Assembly: GCA_936440205.1 (NCBI GenBank)
Contig: OW387138.1
Span: forward strand, 52,839,526-52,903,525
Source: Lepidonotus clava
Taxonomy: Eukaryota; Annelida; Polychaeta; Phyllodocida; Polynoidae
Length of the DNA stretch: 64,000 nucleotides
Direction: 5' to 3'
The translations under genes were made by a program, and so were the position numbers. Below the pieces are notes generated by a model. That model was not told the origin of the DNA and searched no databases. It worked only from the letters and a program-made list of their open reading frames with translations. Each line of letters begins with the position of its first letter. Position 1 is the stretch's first letter. Shown in pieces: positions 48,179-59,003 of the stretch.

Positions 48179-51100
48179 TTAAATTGGCTGTGCATCGGCG
48201 ATACCCGACCGATACGCGGGCTTCACCGCCCAGTCTGGGGTGTTGGGAGGAGGCTGTTGGCGTTTTGGATTATCGTCGGGGACATTTTTCCGCTTCTTTT
48301 CCAATCTAACGCCCCGCTGACGGCGGCTAAGTTCTTTAAACTCAATTTCGTCCAGGTGGGCTTTGTAGGCACTCAGCTCATCGCTCTCCCACACGAGCGG
48401 TTTGACGCGGCGGTGATATCGCTTGGTCGTCTTCCCGTCTCTGTCGACCGGAAAATAAAGTCCGCGCTCCTCGTCGCTCGTGTAGTCGGGGGTGAGGAGG
48501 CGCCTCACGGAATTCTTTCGAGCTTCGTCCCACGTTGTGACGATATTTTCCAACCCCACTATCCGTCTTCTGAGCTTCTGCAAAGTTAAAAAGACACTTT
48601 TTTATTTTAATACAGTTACGACATACTTGGTCAAGAACATCCAATAAACACAAACAAGTTTTTCAATATTTCAGTTGCCTTAATTTAAAAGCTGGTCACT
48701 GCAGTTAATTTCAAAAGCGTTGCTTTATCCTTGGTCTCTATAACATACAGGCACTTTTTATTAATTGTGTCATATCCATTCTAATTGTATGTCAAGATTA
48801 TTGTCCAAGGAAGCAAGTAAGGTTACAGTGCTCTATAAAAATTCATAATGTAAAAAAATTATAATTGTTTCCCAAGTTTCAGTGTTACAACCATAAGATC
48901 ATTTCACAGCCGGGCCCCCTGTTTTAAGCCAAATTGCCGATTCACAGCTACAGCCCCCAGTATAGTTCCGACCGCAGTTCGTACGTATACCCCTTTTTGA
49001 ACCGAGTGGGTCCCCGGGAAGTCACACCCCCTATACCATAGACCCCCAGTCTGTCTACTCAGATATCAAAGTAGGACATATCATCGTTCATCAAAATAGA
49101 AAACAACCCCTTTCCACTGACATTTATACAAAAAAATCGACCCCTTATTCTTCAAAACGCAGACATTTTGTGGCCAAGAAATACCCTTTTTTCGTGAAAT
49201 TTCATATTTCCCAGGAAAAAAAAGACCCTTATTTTCATATCATGGATATTTGGGATGAAAAAGTAACCTTTTTTCTAGAAACAAGGACATGTGAATGTTG
49301 TCAAAATAGACCCTTTCTTCGCGTTTTTTAGAACAATGATGCGTATCCTTCCACCCAAGGAGTGGACAGACTGGGCATAGACCATAGACATTACTCTTTC
49401 TCCTCGGCTTTGCACTTGAAAAGTGTAAAATTTCGGTCTGCCTGAATCGAACTACGTCAAACAATGTTGAGAACAATAGTCCGCAAAAGCCATGATGTCA
49501 GGCGGGCCCCTAACGGTCACTGCACGCTGCTCCCGTGCCTAAACATGGGCCGGGCTGGGCCGGGGGTCCCCTCTATGAACTTTAGTAGGACCCAGCTGTC
49601 AGATTTGCTATTTCCACTAATAATGCTCGCAAACTTATGAAAACATGTATTTTCATAGGGGAACTATCAATGTGCATTATGATATACTTGAAAAGAAAAA
49701 GAGTTAATAAATATCAAAGTTATAGGCAATGTTATTGTCTGTGTGTACGGGTGACCGCGGTCCAGCCGGGTGTTATCGGTGCCCCCTCCAGGGCGGGCCG
49801 GGCCGGTGACCGGGGGTGTAGGGTTACCGGGGCCGGTCGTAAAAGGTTTAGGCCCAACACGTGTTGCGGGAGGGGTCCGTGACGTCAGACTTTTGTGGTC
49901 TATAGAGGAAGTCTGTAACAAAAATTTATTTACCTCGTTCACGTGGTGACGGATGATAGCCTTTTCATTGTCAGCCTTCATTCGGTTCTTCCGGATTCTG
50001 TTGGCCCTGCTTTGGAGGGTCTTGAAGTAGGTGTTGGCAGCAGCTAGAAAAAGAGGAAGGACATGAAGTATGCTTAAAACTGGAGCCATTAAGTAGACAA
50101 AGGCAATATAAAGGCAATAAATCAAGGGAATACATGTTAAAAATGCAAAGTGAGGGTCAACATATTATTCACGAATTAAAACCATCATTACACCGGTATT
50201 ATATTTCTTTGTCCAGATAATAGAACTTACGTTTTTTTCAGATGACTGGGAGGATAACTTAAATTATAAAAGTAACAATTTACAATGTAAGTGGAGCCTA
50301 TTTAGACACTAAAAACAGATTTCCAGCATTTCAAGCATGTTAAAATTTGTGTTAATTGAAGGACCAATACTTTGGAATCATGGACATTAGATGCATGAAA
50401 TGTACAGCTGCAGGTTAGTTAACAAAGAAACTTGCTACCTATGGGACTTACCTAACACCTCTTCTCTGGGGGTATCTGGCCCCAGGCACACGTTGTCAAC
50501 AACGGCCTTGATGATCGCAACGTTATCCGGGTGTTTGATCCCCGCCCTGAATGTTGGAATATATTTATATTGTTCAATTCATCGGCATCACGTCAAGTGC
50601 TCTATGACTCTATTAACATGAAAAAAAAAAACAGCAAAACTTATATTCAGCCGCAGCTTCTGTTGTTCAGGAACACATTACCCATTGCTTACTTAAAAAC
50701 AATATTATTTTCTGTACTATTCATGTTGTTATGACGTAATCAACTTACCCAGGGTTCAGGTTGAATCCCCAAGCAGGCTCACCTCTCTTGGCCTTGTAGG
50801 CCGAACGAACGAGTTCCTACAAACAATATAATAAGCCAATAATTAATAGTGGACTTCTAACTGTATGTCAGTGTACGAAATCATTACGGATTTTCGTTGT
50901 TTTCCGGGATGTTCCCTGGCGGCGCGGCAAAAGAGAAGAACATCAGGGCTATACTAGGAATGAGATCATTTCTAAACAAACCGAGAACTATATTAAACGG
51001 TAACGTTTTCAAGGTGAGATTATTAGTTAATTATAAGCTGTAAAAACAAACTTTAGAACTTACACATATTTCATTGCGTGGTTTGGGTGGTTTGTCAGCT

Positions 51101-51831
51101 GCAGCTGGCTTCGCTTGGTTCACGAGCACCTCCACCTGGGCCTTTGCCGCAGCCGCTTCAGCCTCCGCCCTTCGGCACTTCTTCTCCAGCTCCTCCATCC
51201 TGGCCAGCAAATGGGCCACGGACGGTTCAGCTGTAGACGTGGAGGGGCCGGACGAGGACGAGTATTCGGGCGTGAACGACCTTTGGGACGTCGTCGACGA
51301 GAACGACCCTTGCGATGTCAAGGGCCCGGGCGTGAACGACCTTTGGGACGTCGTCGACGAGAACGACCCTTGCGATGTCAAGGGTCCGGGCGTGGACGAC
51401 GTTCTGGACGTGGAGCTGGGGAACCATGGATGGGATTGCGACGTGGAGGGCGTCATCCCCCAGGGCGTGGATCCGGAGGGCGTGGAGGGCGTGGAGGGCG
51501 TGGAGGGCGTGGAGGGCGTGGACGACGATGCGGATGCAGTACCGCCTTGGGAACCACCAAGGCTAAGGTCCACGTCGTTGAGGGTGGATCCCTCTTCCGC
51601 GTACAGGGAGTCGTGAAGAGACTGATCCGCAGAGAGATCCGGAAACCCATTCTGAGACCCATACTGACGTGCATCCTCAGACATATCCAACAGCAGAGTA
51701 CCTACGCCTGCTGATGAATCATGATCGGTTATTTTCTCGCCACCCGGTTTGGGGCTGCTGGTCAAGATCCTGCATGAGCTCGTAGACGGGTTTGACAGAA
51801 CAGCGTCACTATAATCAGTTGACCCGTTCAT
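48179..51831 (-). CDS. Five-exon protein of unknown family, 479 residues
   Basis: Exons: 51831-51064, 50816-50749, 50546-50452, 50043-49934 and 48577-48179. Every intron is GT-AG, in phase, and mirrored at the 25.5-27.5 kb copy. Exon 1 (256 codons) is Ser/Thr/Pro-rich with SSTPSTPSTPS and a 60-base tandem repeat, and ends in a coiled coil (MEELEKKCRRAEAEAAA). Exons 2-4 give SAYKAKRGEPAWGFNLNPG, IKHPDNVAIIKAVVDNV and a basic SRANRIRKNRMKADNEKAII. The last exon continues a basic helix (KLRRRIVGLENIV) into LLTPDYTSDE, SAYKAHLDE and DWAVKPAYR. The basic helical part could bind nucleic acid; no domain family is recognised. The two copies share splice structure and these motifs, so the gene model is well supported even though the function is not. 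Confidence 0.75.
48960..49380 (-). mobile_element. AAAAAGGGTC repeat, copy 2, inside the third intron region
   Basis: Reverse complement of 17230-17560, with edges near CCCCCAGTCTGTCTACTC and GGAGTGGACAGACTGGGC, which form imperfect inverted ends. It lies in the intron between 49934 and 48577 and so is a later insertion. The copy at 25.6-27.5 kb lacks it. Confidence 0.6.
51258..51377. repeat. 60-base tandem repeat inside exon 1
   Basis: GGCGTGAACGACCTTTGGGA through CTTGCGATGTCAAGGG occurs twice nearly identically, with a third partial unit. It encodes a repeated SFTPGPLTSQGSFSSTTSQR segment on the minus strand. A shorter GGGCGTGGA repeat follows at 51475-51520 (the STP run). Confidence 0.85.
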
Positions 51832-51877
51832 GGTGGCAGCAAGTTTTCAAGTGATCTATATAGCCATATGCCACGCC

Positions 51878-51889
51878 GTATTTATACAT
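51878..51889 (-). promoter_or_regulatory. TATA box of the five-exon gene
   Basis: CATGTATAAATAC on the minus strand, about 50 bases before the ATG at 51831. It is conserved at 27561 in the degraded copy, and as GTACAAATAC before the start at 63733. Confidence 0.6.
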
Positions 51890-52483
51890 GCCGGGCAGGC
51901 CCCCCTGTGGATACATGATCTGGTGAAAGCGATCTTTTATCGATGAGGCAAGACTTTGAACATAAGTTACGTGGTAGACGTGACGGGGTGTGGACGGGGT
52001 AAGAGAGACTTTTACCATAAGTTACGTGCTAGCCGTGACGGGGAGTACATGGGGTATCAGCGACACCCTCACCGCCGCCCCTTGTGAGGCCTGTTACGTG
52101 TCAAGAAGTGTTAAGACTACCCCGCGTGCCGCGTGCCGCGGTACTCCTGTGAGGGACCTGACACAGAAGCTAGTTGACATGCGCCGCCTCAGATGGCCAA
52201 CAGGTGGACGCGGTCATCACAGACGCGTGTCCCGGTGTCAAACGCAACAGAAATCATTTCAGATGAACCCCCTGTTGATCGGCTCTCTGAAGAAAATAGC
52301 GGCCTATTAGACGTGCTTCGCACTACCCAGTGTAAAAACTTGTGAAGCCCCCGGCTAGAAGAAGTCGTTTTAGTTGTACCTTACCTAGCGTTTAAGTTGT
52401 CGACCGAGGGTTAACTTTTCGCTAAAGACTAGACGAAGCCCTTACAGTACCTGGGGGGTTGTGATGTCGTGTGGGGTGGGGGG

Positions 52484-52489
52484 TATAAG
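52484..52489 (+). promoter_or_regulatory. TATA box of membrane protein 2
   Basis: GGGTATAAGTATG, 45 bases before the ATG at 52530. It overlaps upstream in-frame ATGs and so argues against a start at 52461. Confidence 0.55.
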
Positions 52490-52529
52490 TATGTGCCTGT
52501 ACTATACACTGGTTCAGAACAGCCACTTG

Positions 52530-53141
52530 ATGGCCATGGACATCGAGCGACTGTTAAACGCAAGTCTGCGTCTGCGTCTTGTTCGGGAGGAAAGGCCAGT
52601 GCTGAGACCTAGTCACCTCCAACCCGCGGACCAATCCGACCATCAGTGGCTGCTTCTCTTGTTAGTGATATACCTGGGGTGGAAATTTATCGGTATCTTC
52701 TGGAAATTGGCAGCAGGCTGTCGCTCGTTGGCGCAGGGTCAACGTCGGAGGGCTACAGTGCAGTGCTGTCTGAGAATCTACTGCCGATGGGAAACGCTCC
52801 TATTTCCACTGGCTCCCATTCCCGCCGAAATGGAAGCCGTAGGAAGTGCTGCCTGCCCACGAATGATCATCCAAAGACCGAGCATCCTGTCCAAGGCCCT
52901 GACCGTCGCCTGGTCGGGCCCACTCACGGTCCATCTGAATGGCAGTGACGAACCCTTGACGTTGGAACTCCCGCAAGAAGTCAAGATTCCTCGTACGGAG
53001 CGCGTGCGCCTGAACAAATTTTTCAGGCACAGACTTTGTAGAGCGAGCGTTTGCCTGATAAACAACAGGAACAACATGGCCCAAGAACTACTCCCAGCCG
53101 AAAAACTGGGCTGTATGCCTGACGTAGACTCTTGGGTGTGA
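52530..53141 (+). CDS. Membrane protein 2, 203 residues
   Basis: I start at 52530 (MAMDIERLLNASL) because a TATA box sits 45 bases before it and the relative at 62.98 kb starts at the matching MNMDALLNTSL. A short N-terminal part with an NAS glycosylation site leads to a hydrophobic helix at residues 40-61 (LLLLLVIYLGWKFIGIFW), a Cys/Arg-rich juxtamembrane stretch, and a C-terminal domain with VAWSGPLTVHLNG, LTLELPQEVKIP and ERVRLNKFFRH. Apart from signal-peptide use the plan resembles membrane protein 1 (short outside, one helix, beta-type tail). It lies divergent from the five-exon gene by 700 bases and is convergent with the envelope gene. Family unknown. Confidence 0.7.
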   Translation: MAMDIERLLNASLRLRLVREERPVLRPSHLQPADQSDHQWLLLLLVIYLGWKFIGIFWKLAAGCRSLAQGQRRRATVQCCLRIYCRWETLLFPLAPIPAEMEAVGSAACPRMIIQRPSILSKALTVAWSGPLTVHLNGSDEPLTLELPQEVKIPRTERVRLNKFFRHRLCRASVCLINNRNNMAQELLPAEKLGCMPDVDSWV

Positions 53142-53556
53142 TGAACAGTTATATAAAAGTGTACGATATGTTTGAAGTAGATATGGGAAAATTTTAATTG
53201 TGAAATGCATATGTTCACGAAGCTTTCGAGTTACATATGTACATTAGTGTATGGTCAGTAAATACAATTATGGGAAAATAGGCGAAACGTTGACACGTGG
53301 ACATCATAAAACCTTTTCCGCATGCATAACAATAAAACATTTTGATATCATGAACGTGTGTAGTCTTATGTGGCTGTGACTAATTATAAATGGGAATTCA
53401 TGAGGATAATGTGAATGAATTGCAGCTGTACATGTGTGACGAAATTATGAGGGCGAGTATATATTCTAAACAACAAAAATCGAACATGAATGAGAACTGA
53501 TAACTTTTGAGCTGCAATAAAAGGAAGAGTTAATAGCTAATGTATATATAACCAAC

Positions 53557-55419
53557 TCAATTTAAAGTCAAGCGTCTGCATGCGCTTTGAATCCTACGTT
53601 GTCTGAAATACAGAATTGAGATGAAAACAAAAAGTGCTGGTACCATTATAAAAGTAAGTCCAATGTTCAACAGGTAAACAGTACCGTGCACACTGGGGGG
53701 GAGGAATGGTACGTGGGGAAGATGCAAGTCACCACGAAGTTTCTTGTATTCGACCTCATTCAGTCGAATCTCTTTCATGTATGTACGGAGGGAAAGGAAA
53801 TTGTCTTTTGCTCGCTTAAAAATATCCTCTTGGCGGACTCGCATTTGCGGGCTAAGAGGTAAAATTGGGAATGGTTTATCGTACGAAAAATCCGGGTTCA
53901 CAAGTCGGCTAAGTGACAGGTTGAGGTGTTGAAGACTAGCAAGGTTGACGGGGAAAACTGTTCTTAAGGGGCCTGCTGTAGAAGGCAAACAGTTAACACT
54001 TGAGACTGGAATTTCCCATTCTTTGGCGGACACAGAACAACCACATTCAAAGGCACGAACGCACGATTCACATCCAGGATGGGTTGTTGTTCGGTTGGGG
54101 CAGCGCACAACGACCTCGTCTATGTGAGAGAACAAATAGGTCCCTGTTGCAATGACTTGGATGTTCGACCTTCTGAAATTAGACTGAATGAGTATTTTGA
54201 AATCACAATAAAGTTTGACAGACTCATGATCACGTAGATAGATAGAAATGAGGCACGACGAGGGAGAAAGCCTGCGAATTGGTAGGTCATAATGACAAAA
54301 CGGAGAATGGCAATTATCCAGATCTGGGTTGGAGGATACCGTGTATTGGGTTGCGGACACCAATAAATAAGCCGGTGTGTTGGAGAGGCGAGTATAATGC
54401 CCATGGAAGGCTAGAGGGAAGGTGTTCACTTTTAGAACCTTGAATATTTTGTCTAAGGAAATAACGGGAATCTTCAAAATAGTTTTCAGAACATTTCGCT
54501 GTAAAACCGGGGGGACTAAAACAGTTACACTTCTATACATGTCGCGAGTGTTTGGAATATAAATATTTGAACGATTGGACTTGGAAAGGAAAAGGTACCG
54601 AATCTTCCTCATATCAGTCTCCGATATCAAAGAGTTACTCAGCCTGTTCTCCGTTAGGTCGCGAATAGCCTGTAGCAAGACATCAAGGGAATAGTCCAGT
54701 TTAAAATCCAGTAGACGCAATTCTTGCAAATCTTGCATCAACCTGACCATCAATTCCCGGTTACTAATGTAAGCCTGGAGTCCTCGGGACAAATTGTATA
54801 TGGAATGAGTGTTCTCTATGATGGCCTGGAGTTGGATTTCCAAAGTGGAGTCAACTACCTTTAGGACTGCATTTATTTTGCCATCGAGGAAGCCAATTTC
54901 ATCGGCATTTACCTGGTCAGCACGAGTCTGTTGCTTCAAGTCATCGAGTGTGGCCGTTCCAAATAAAGTCTCGGAGAACTTGCCGATTTCTGGAATCAGA
55001 GCCCGCTGCTTCCTGGATTTTGCTGATGGAGGTGTTGGCTGGGCCGTCGATTCCAAAATTGATTGCACTTCCCGGAGTCCTTTGGTGACCTTCGCTGCTA
55101 TAGTCTTCCCAATAGATGTTATGTTATTCAACATAAGTTGGATTTTTCGACACTGTTCCATTGAACCGGCTGCCAGGGTAGCGCCGTGTCTACAATTTAG
55201 TGCGGCTGCCTGTTTGGGAGAAGGAGGAAGTGGTAAAATGATATCGACTTCGGTAGTGAAGTACTCATTACCTATGTGGATGGACGGTTTACTCTCGAAT
55301 ACTACACCATAGTTGGTACGAAAACGGTTTACCGTACTGGTGCATAGGCATGGCTTAGCTGAGACAGTGCCCAGGATAAAGAGTCCACGAAGGAGGAGTA
55401 TGAATACTGTTGGAGCCAT
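53557..55419 (-). CDS. env: Baculovirus-F/errantivirus-type envelope protein (fossil)
   Basis: A single uninterrupted frame of 620 residues that looks whole. In order it has a signal peptide (residues 1-21), a Cys-bearing N-terminal subunit, a furin-type site RKQR at 136-139, a fusion-peptide region followed by LFGTATLDDL, heptad-like helices, a Cys-rich stretch (CPNRTTTHPGCESCVRAFEC) and a membrane anchor at about 581-605 with a short basic tail. This order is that of class I fusion proteins of the Baculo_F family, found in baculoviruses and in envelope-bearing Ty3/Gypsy elements. No LTR-element genes are next to it. The intact frame suggests a recent arrival or retained selection. Only the family assignment rests on motifs; alignment was not possible here. 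Confidence 0.82.
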   Translation of the reverse strand: MAPTVFILLLRGLFILGTVSAKPCLCTSTVNRFRTNYGVVFESKPSIHIGNEYFTTEVDIILPLPPSPKQAAALNCRHGATLAAGSMEQCRKIQLMLNNITSIGKTIAAKVTKGLREVQSILESTAQPTPPSAKSRKQRALIPEIGKFSETLFGTATLDDLKQQTRADQVNADEIGFLDGKINAVLKVVDSTLEIQLQAIIENTHSIYNLSRGLQAYISNRELMVRLMQDLQELRLLDFKLDYSLDVLLQAIRDLTENRLSNSLISETDMRKIRYLFLSKSNRSNIYIPNTRDMYRSVTVLVPPVLQRNVLKTILKIPVISLDKIFKVLKVNTFPLAFHGHYTRLSNTPAYLLVSATQYTVSSNPDLDNCHSPFCHYDLPIRRLSPSSCLISIYLRDHESVKLYCDFKILIQSNFRRSNIQVIATGTYLFSHIDEVVVRCPNRTTTHPGCESCVRAFECGCSVSAKEWEIPVSSVNCLPSTAGPLRTVFPVNLASLQHLNLSLSRLVNPDFSYDKPFPILPLSPQMRVRQEDIFKRAKDNFLSLRTYMKEIRLNEVEYKKLRGDLHLPHVPFLPPSVHGTVYLLNIGLTFIMVPALFVFISILYFRQRRIQSACRRLTLN

Positions 55420-55448
55420 GTCTGATGCAGGCTAGAGACCGCTCTAGT

Positions 55449-55457
55449 CTTTTATTA
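55449..55457 (-). promoter_or_regulatory. Possible TATA element of the envelope gene
   Basis: AATAAAAGAC on the minus strand about 35 bases before the ATG. It is weaker than the other TATA boxes of the block. Confidence 0.3.
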
Positions 55458-55459
55458 CT

Positions 55460-58400
55460 TTTTCCCAGTCACGGGAAGGAGTAGACAGACAGTCGCCAGG
55501 TGCACCTGGGATCTAAAGGTTTTGACCTCCGTGCAGAAACCTTACGTTAATGCCAAAAGAAAAGCCGTGCGAAGAGTATAAGCTTAGGCGTATGCTTGCT
55601 AGTAAGCTTTCGTTGGTTAGGGTGTCGGCTTGTTCTAATTGAATTGGAAGGCAGACTTCAAAATGAATTGTTGGCATGGGGTTCCTTAACTTGTGGATGA
55701 GAAGTGAGAAAGCCTGTAAATGCCATTACTGCCTGATATTTATAGGTTTTATTTGCAGGTGGTTTATATGGAGTTCAGGCCGATTTAAGTCTGGACTGGC
55801 TGAAATTAGTCTCAAACCTTAAGGTCGGCTTTATATCTAACCAGCTTAGACCCAGTTTAAGGTGAATTATTTAGGGTAGTTATATAGGCTGGGAGGTACC
55901 TTTTATCCATACAGAAAATGTTTAATGAATTTTTAATGAATCTCATCTCTGACAGATGACTTCAAAAGAAGTTAATTTCAAACACTTTTAATACTCCATC
56001 TATGGATGGTAAGGGTAAATGGTTTTCCGGGTGGGAGGGGCGACGGATGGTAGGGTGAAATAGGCCTGTCAAAGATTTAGCTACATGTGCTTTGCAGGCG
56101 AACGTAGGTTGGGTATGGAAGTGCCCGACCCAGCAGGTTCCCTGCATGGGGCAACTCTGGCCCGTGTTAACTCGATAACTAACCCCTGATTAATGGCGGG
56201 GAGTCCGTCAGATGACACCCAGCATGATACCTGTGTCGCTCTTGAGTGGGTTTGGTGTGAGTTATGTGATTACCAAGATTGTGCCCCTGCCCTTGTCAGA
56301 TGTCAGAGGGGGGTACAGATTAGATGGGGTGCTTCCGGGTACTTATGGGTGTTAATGGATTAAGGCCGGCCATGATGGACGCTTCCAAACTTTGCCGCCG
56401 TTAGGAATGGACCTGGTTTATTAGGAAATGTTATGCACAAGGGAACAGGGGAGCGAGGGATAGCTGCAGAATCGCGAAAATGCTTTCTGTCATGTTACTT
56501 AAAAAGTACATGGAACTTGTTAACTAATGGTCATATTTAACTGAGACAATTAATTTAAATGAAGTGTGATGCCCAGTGTCTCCTGTTTATTCAGATGCTA
56601 AGATCGGGAAAGAAGGTTATTTAGAATGTTTGCAAGAAGTATATATAATAAATTTATAATATTCGGAATTTAAGCCGGATCAGTCTCATTACCATTAGGA
56701 CTATCATGTTTAAAAGTAGTAGTTGAGGAGAGGGCGGGTTCGAGCAGGTTTTTTTTTTTTTTATAATTTTCCAATTTTTTTTAGGGTCTTTTTGATTTAA
56801 CAACTTTTCGATTACAAATGGAGAGTTCTCCTTTAAAAAGCGTAACATCCCGATCCTGTTTAAAATAAGTTAACAATCAACCTCCTCTCTTGACATGACG
56901 ATTAGGGTTCAGAGTAGTCCTATCCTTATCATTAATTTGATAATACAAGTCTGATGGATGAACGAAAAACGTAAGGCATGAAGGGGATTCGAACCCGGGG
57001 CCGGGAGAGATAGCTGGTAGCCAAAAATCCACCGGGTTCAATAATACGATGACGTCGGAAACCAGCGAAAAGCCGTCTAGAGGTCCTTCCGGTCGCAGGA
57101 CCAAATACGTCGAAACTACGTTGGGGAAAACGATGACGGGCAATGTAAATTGAAGTTGATAGAGACACATCAGTGACAATTGAGGGCGATCAAAATTAAT
57201 AACTTGTGGTATTGCTTGTTTTCCAAATCGGAAAACCCACTGAAACACAAGGACCGAAGCTACAAAGTGTCTCTTTTTGGTAAACACCTTTCTGGTTGCC
57301 CCGATTACACCCACGGTATATATATGTCGCAAACTCTGTAGGTTAGTGGGTCTGGTTGTGCAACCAACGATGAAATGCAATGAACTGAATATGGCACAGA
57401 TGAGTTCGCCAGACCTGGGTGGTAGGATCTAATCGAACTTGATGCACTCGATTAGCTCCTACCACTCTAAATTTTCATTTTTTTCGGAAGTTTTATTTGT
57501 AATAATGGTGTTAAAATGACCAGATGGCCCACGGGCTGGTCAGGGGGGTTGCAGGGGTGGACCCAGGAATTTATAGAGGGGGGGGGCTGGGGGCAAAGCC
57601 CGTCTGCCCCCCCCCCCCCCCCCCGGATCTGCCCATGAAGGACCTTAAAACAAAGTTAAGGTGGAGAGTTCTAGTTGAAATGGTAAACAATAAATAGGGC
57701 GAAATATACAAATTTAGAATAGGTTTATGAGGCTATAACTTGTGAATTGTATTAGTTAGCGTGTTTTATTCTGTTACTGAGTTCAGTAGCTAGGTTGGGA
57801 AAGGTTAACGTTGGGACCAAATTATTTATGCCTTATAATGCTTACACGAGTCTCACAAGCGAGTTTAAGAAATCTGGTTTAAAACAGGCTTAAACCATAT
57901 TTGCTTTTTGGAAATACGCCCTTAAAATTTTTAGCTACAAGTTTGGTTGAACTAACCCTATTTTTTTTTAGAAATAGGCCTATTGGACATCACTTTCATG
58001 GGATGGAAAACCATTATTGATATGATATATGTGATAAGATTTCTCAAAAATATTACTTTTATTTCATGATAAGGGTTGTACCCAACATCATGGGAGACAA
58101 TTGCTTCATTATTGATTAATCATAGAGGTTATAAAGTTAAATCACGCTTTATCGCTGTTTTTACGCATTTGATTAATTATTATGAATTATTTTGATTTTA
58201 TATAACTTTTGTTTCTATATGTAAGGGCTATTAAAACTAAATGCGCTAATGATATAGGCCTACCAATGTGAGCGATACAACCCTGTTTTACCCTAGTTGT
58301 GTGCACACTATAGGCTACTCCTTCTGCGCTTCAGCCTCATCTATTCTTATTAGGTCAGGAAACTGAGTATTATTTTTGTTGAGCTTGGAAACCAATATCA

Positions 58401-58637
58401 ACCGGCGTTTATAGATTATATGCACAAATGTGGGAAGGCCAGTGTAGCCCTGAAGTTGCCCTTTTTAAAGGTAAATGAATAAGAATGAACGGTCGGTGGT
58501 TATGTCGCGCATTTAAACTTTGTATGGCGGATTTTTATAGGCTCATTTTTGATAGAACACGAGAAGTAATATAATAAGAAATTCCAAACGAAATTTTCAG
58601 ATTGTGGAGCCAAATTCCTTAATCCAATTGTGAGTGG
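55460..58637. other. Non-coding part of the block; SINE and MITE scraps
   Basis: A tRNA-like B box (GGGTTCGAATCCCC, minus strand) with a weak A-box side lies at 56975-57075. A 90-base G/C-run element with GGTGGACCCAGGAATTT and GGATCTGCCCATG ends is at 57553-57640. The 167-codon minus frame at 56877-57380 overlaps the tRNA-like segment and shows no domain. TATTCTTATTAGGTCAG at 58340 recurs inverted at 30645. No gene is supported. Confidence 0.5.
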
Positions 58638-59000
58638 GGGGGACTGGGTACGCCACTGCTGGCAATTATATTGGTGCCTGAATGGAGGGTAGGTACGTTA
58701 AGACGCCGAGAAGGTTGGGCGTGTGAAGAGAACTATGAGCGGACGGGACTATTGTGACACAATATAGTTAACACCCCCTGACTTACACTTATATACACGC
58801 CAGAAGGGGAAGGGAAACTTTGAGGTGGGCGCAAAAGTATTACCTAACACGCCCACTGCTATGGGTGGTATAATGATACTTTGATTTTTCAGGGATAATG
58901 GTGGAGTAAGACTTACACTCCTTCACACGTTTTAGAGCAAGTGGTTTCAGACACGCCCGAGCCTGTCTAATGTATGAGTTCAAATTCTTCCCGTGATAAT
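58638..59000 (-). repeat. Right 350-base inverted repeat flanking the gene block
   Basis: Reverse complement of 37890-38250, including its TATA box, which here points left into the block. Small indels separate the two arms. Confidence 0.75.
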
Positions 59001-59003
59001 TGA

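Larger units (their letters stand above)
38236..58660. mobile_element. Candidate EnSpm/envelope hybrid element (fossil)
   Basis: About 20.4 kb between two inverted repeats. Parts: a PHD-like protein, EnSpm Tnp2 transposase, membrane protein 1, a five-exon protein, membrane protein 2, and a baculovirus-F-like envelope protein. No capsid, polymerase, protease, reverse transcriptase or integrase of the retroviral or Polinton kind is seen. The genes are compact and mostly TATA-driven, in tail-to-tail and head-to-head pairs. The six coding units look whole, so the element looks young or was recently under selection. At least one small repeat (48960-49380) has inserted. Whether all six genes form one mobile unit is inference: an EnSpm transposon next to an unrelated virus-derived insertion would look similar. 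Confidence 0.45.

Noticed and set aside
51074-51714. Plus-strand frames of 180 and 199 codons
   Set aside because: They are antisense shadows of the Ser/Pro-rich, tandemly repeated exon 1 of the five-exon gene.
54809-55312. 167-codon plus-strand frame
   Set aside because: Antisense to the envelope frame, which has clear family motifs.
56877-57380. 167-codon minus-strand gene
   Set aside because: It overlaps a tRNA-like segment, shows no domain, and its composition is unlike the nearby genes.
38236-58660. A Polinton/Maverick
   Set aside because: No DNA polymerase B, retroviral-type integrase, packaging ATPase or capsid frame is visible, and the transposase is of the Tnp2 type.
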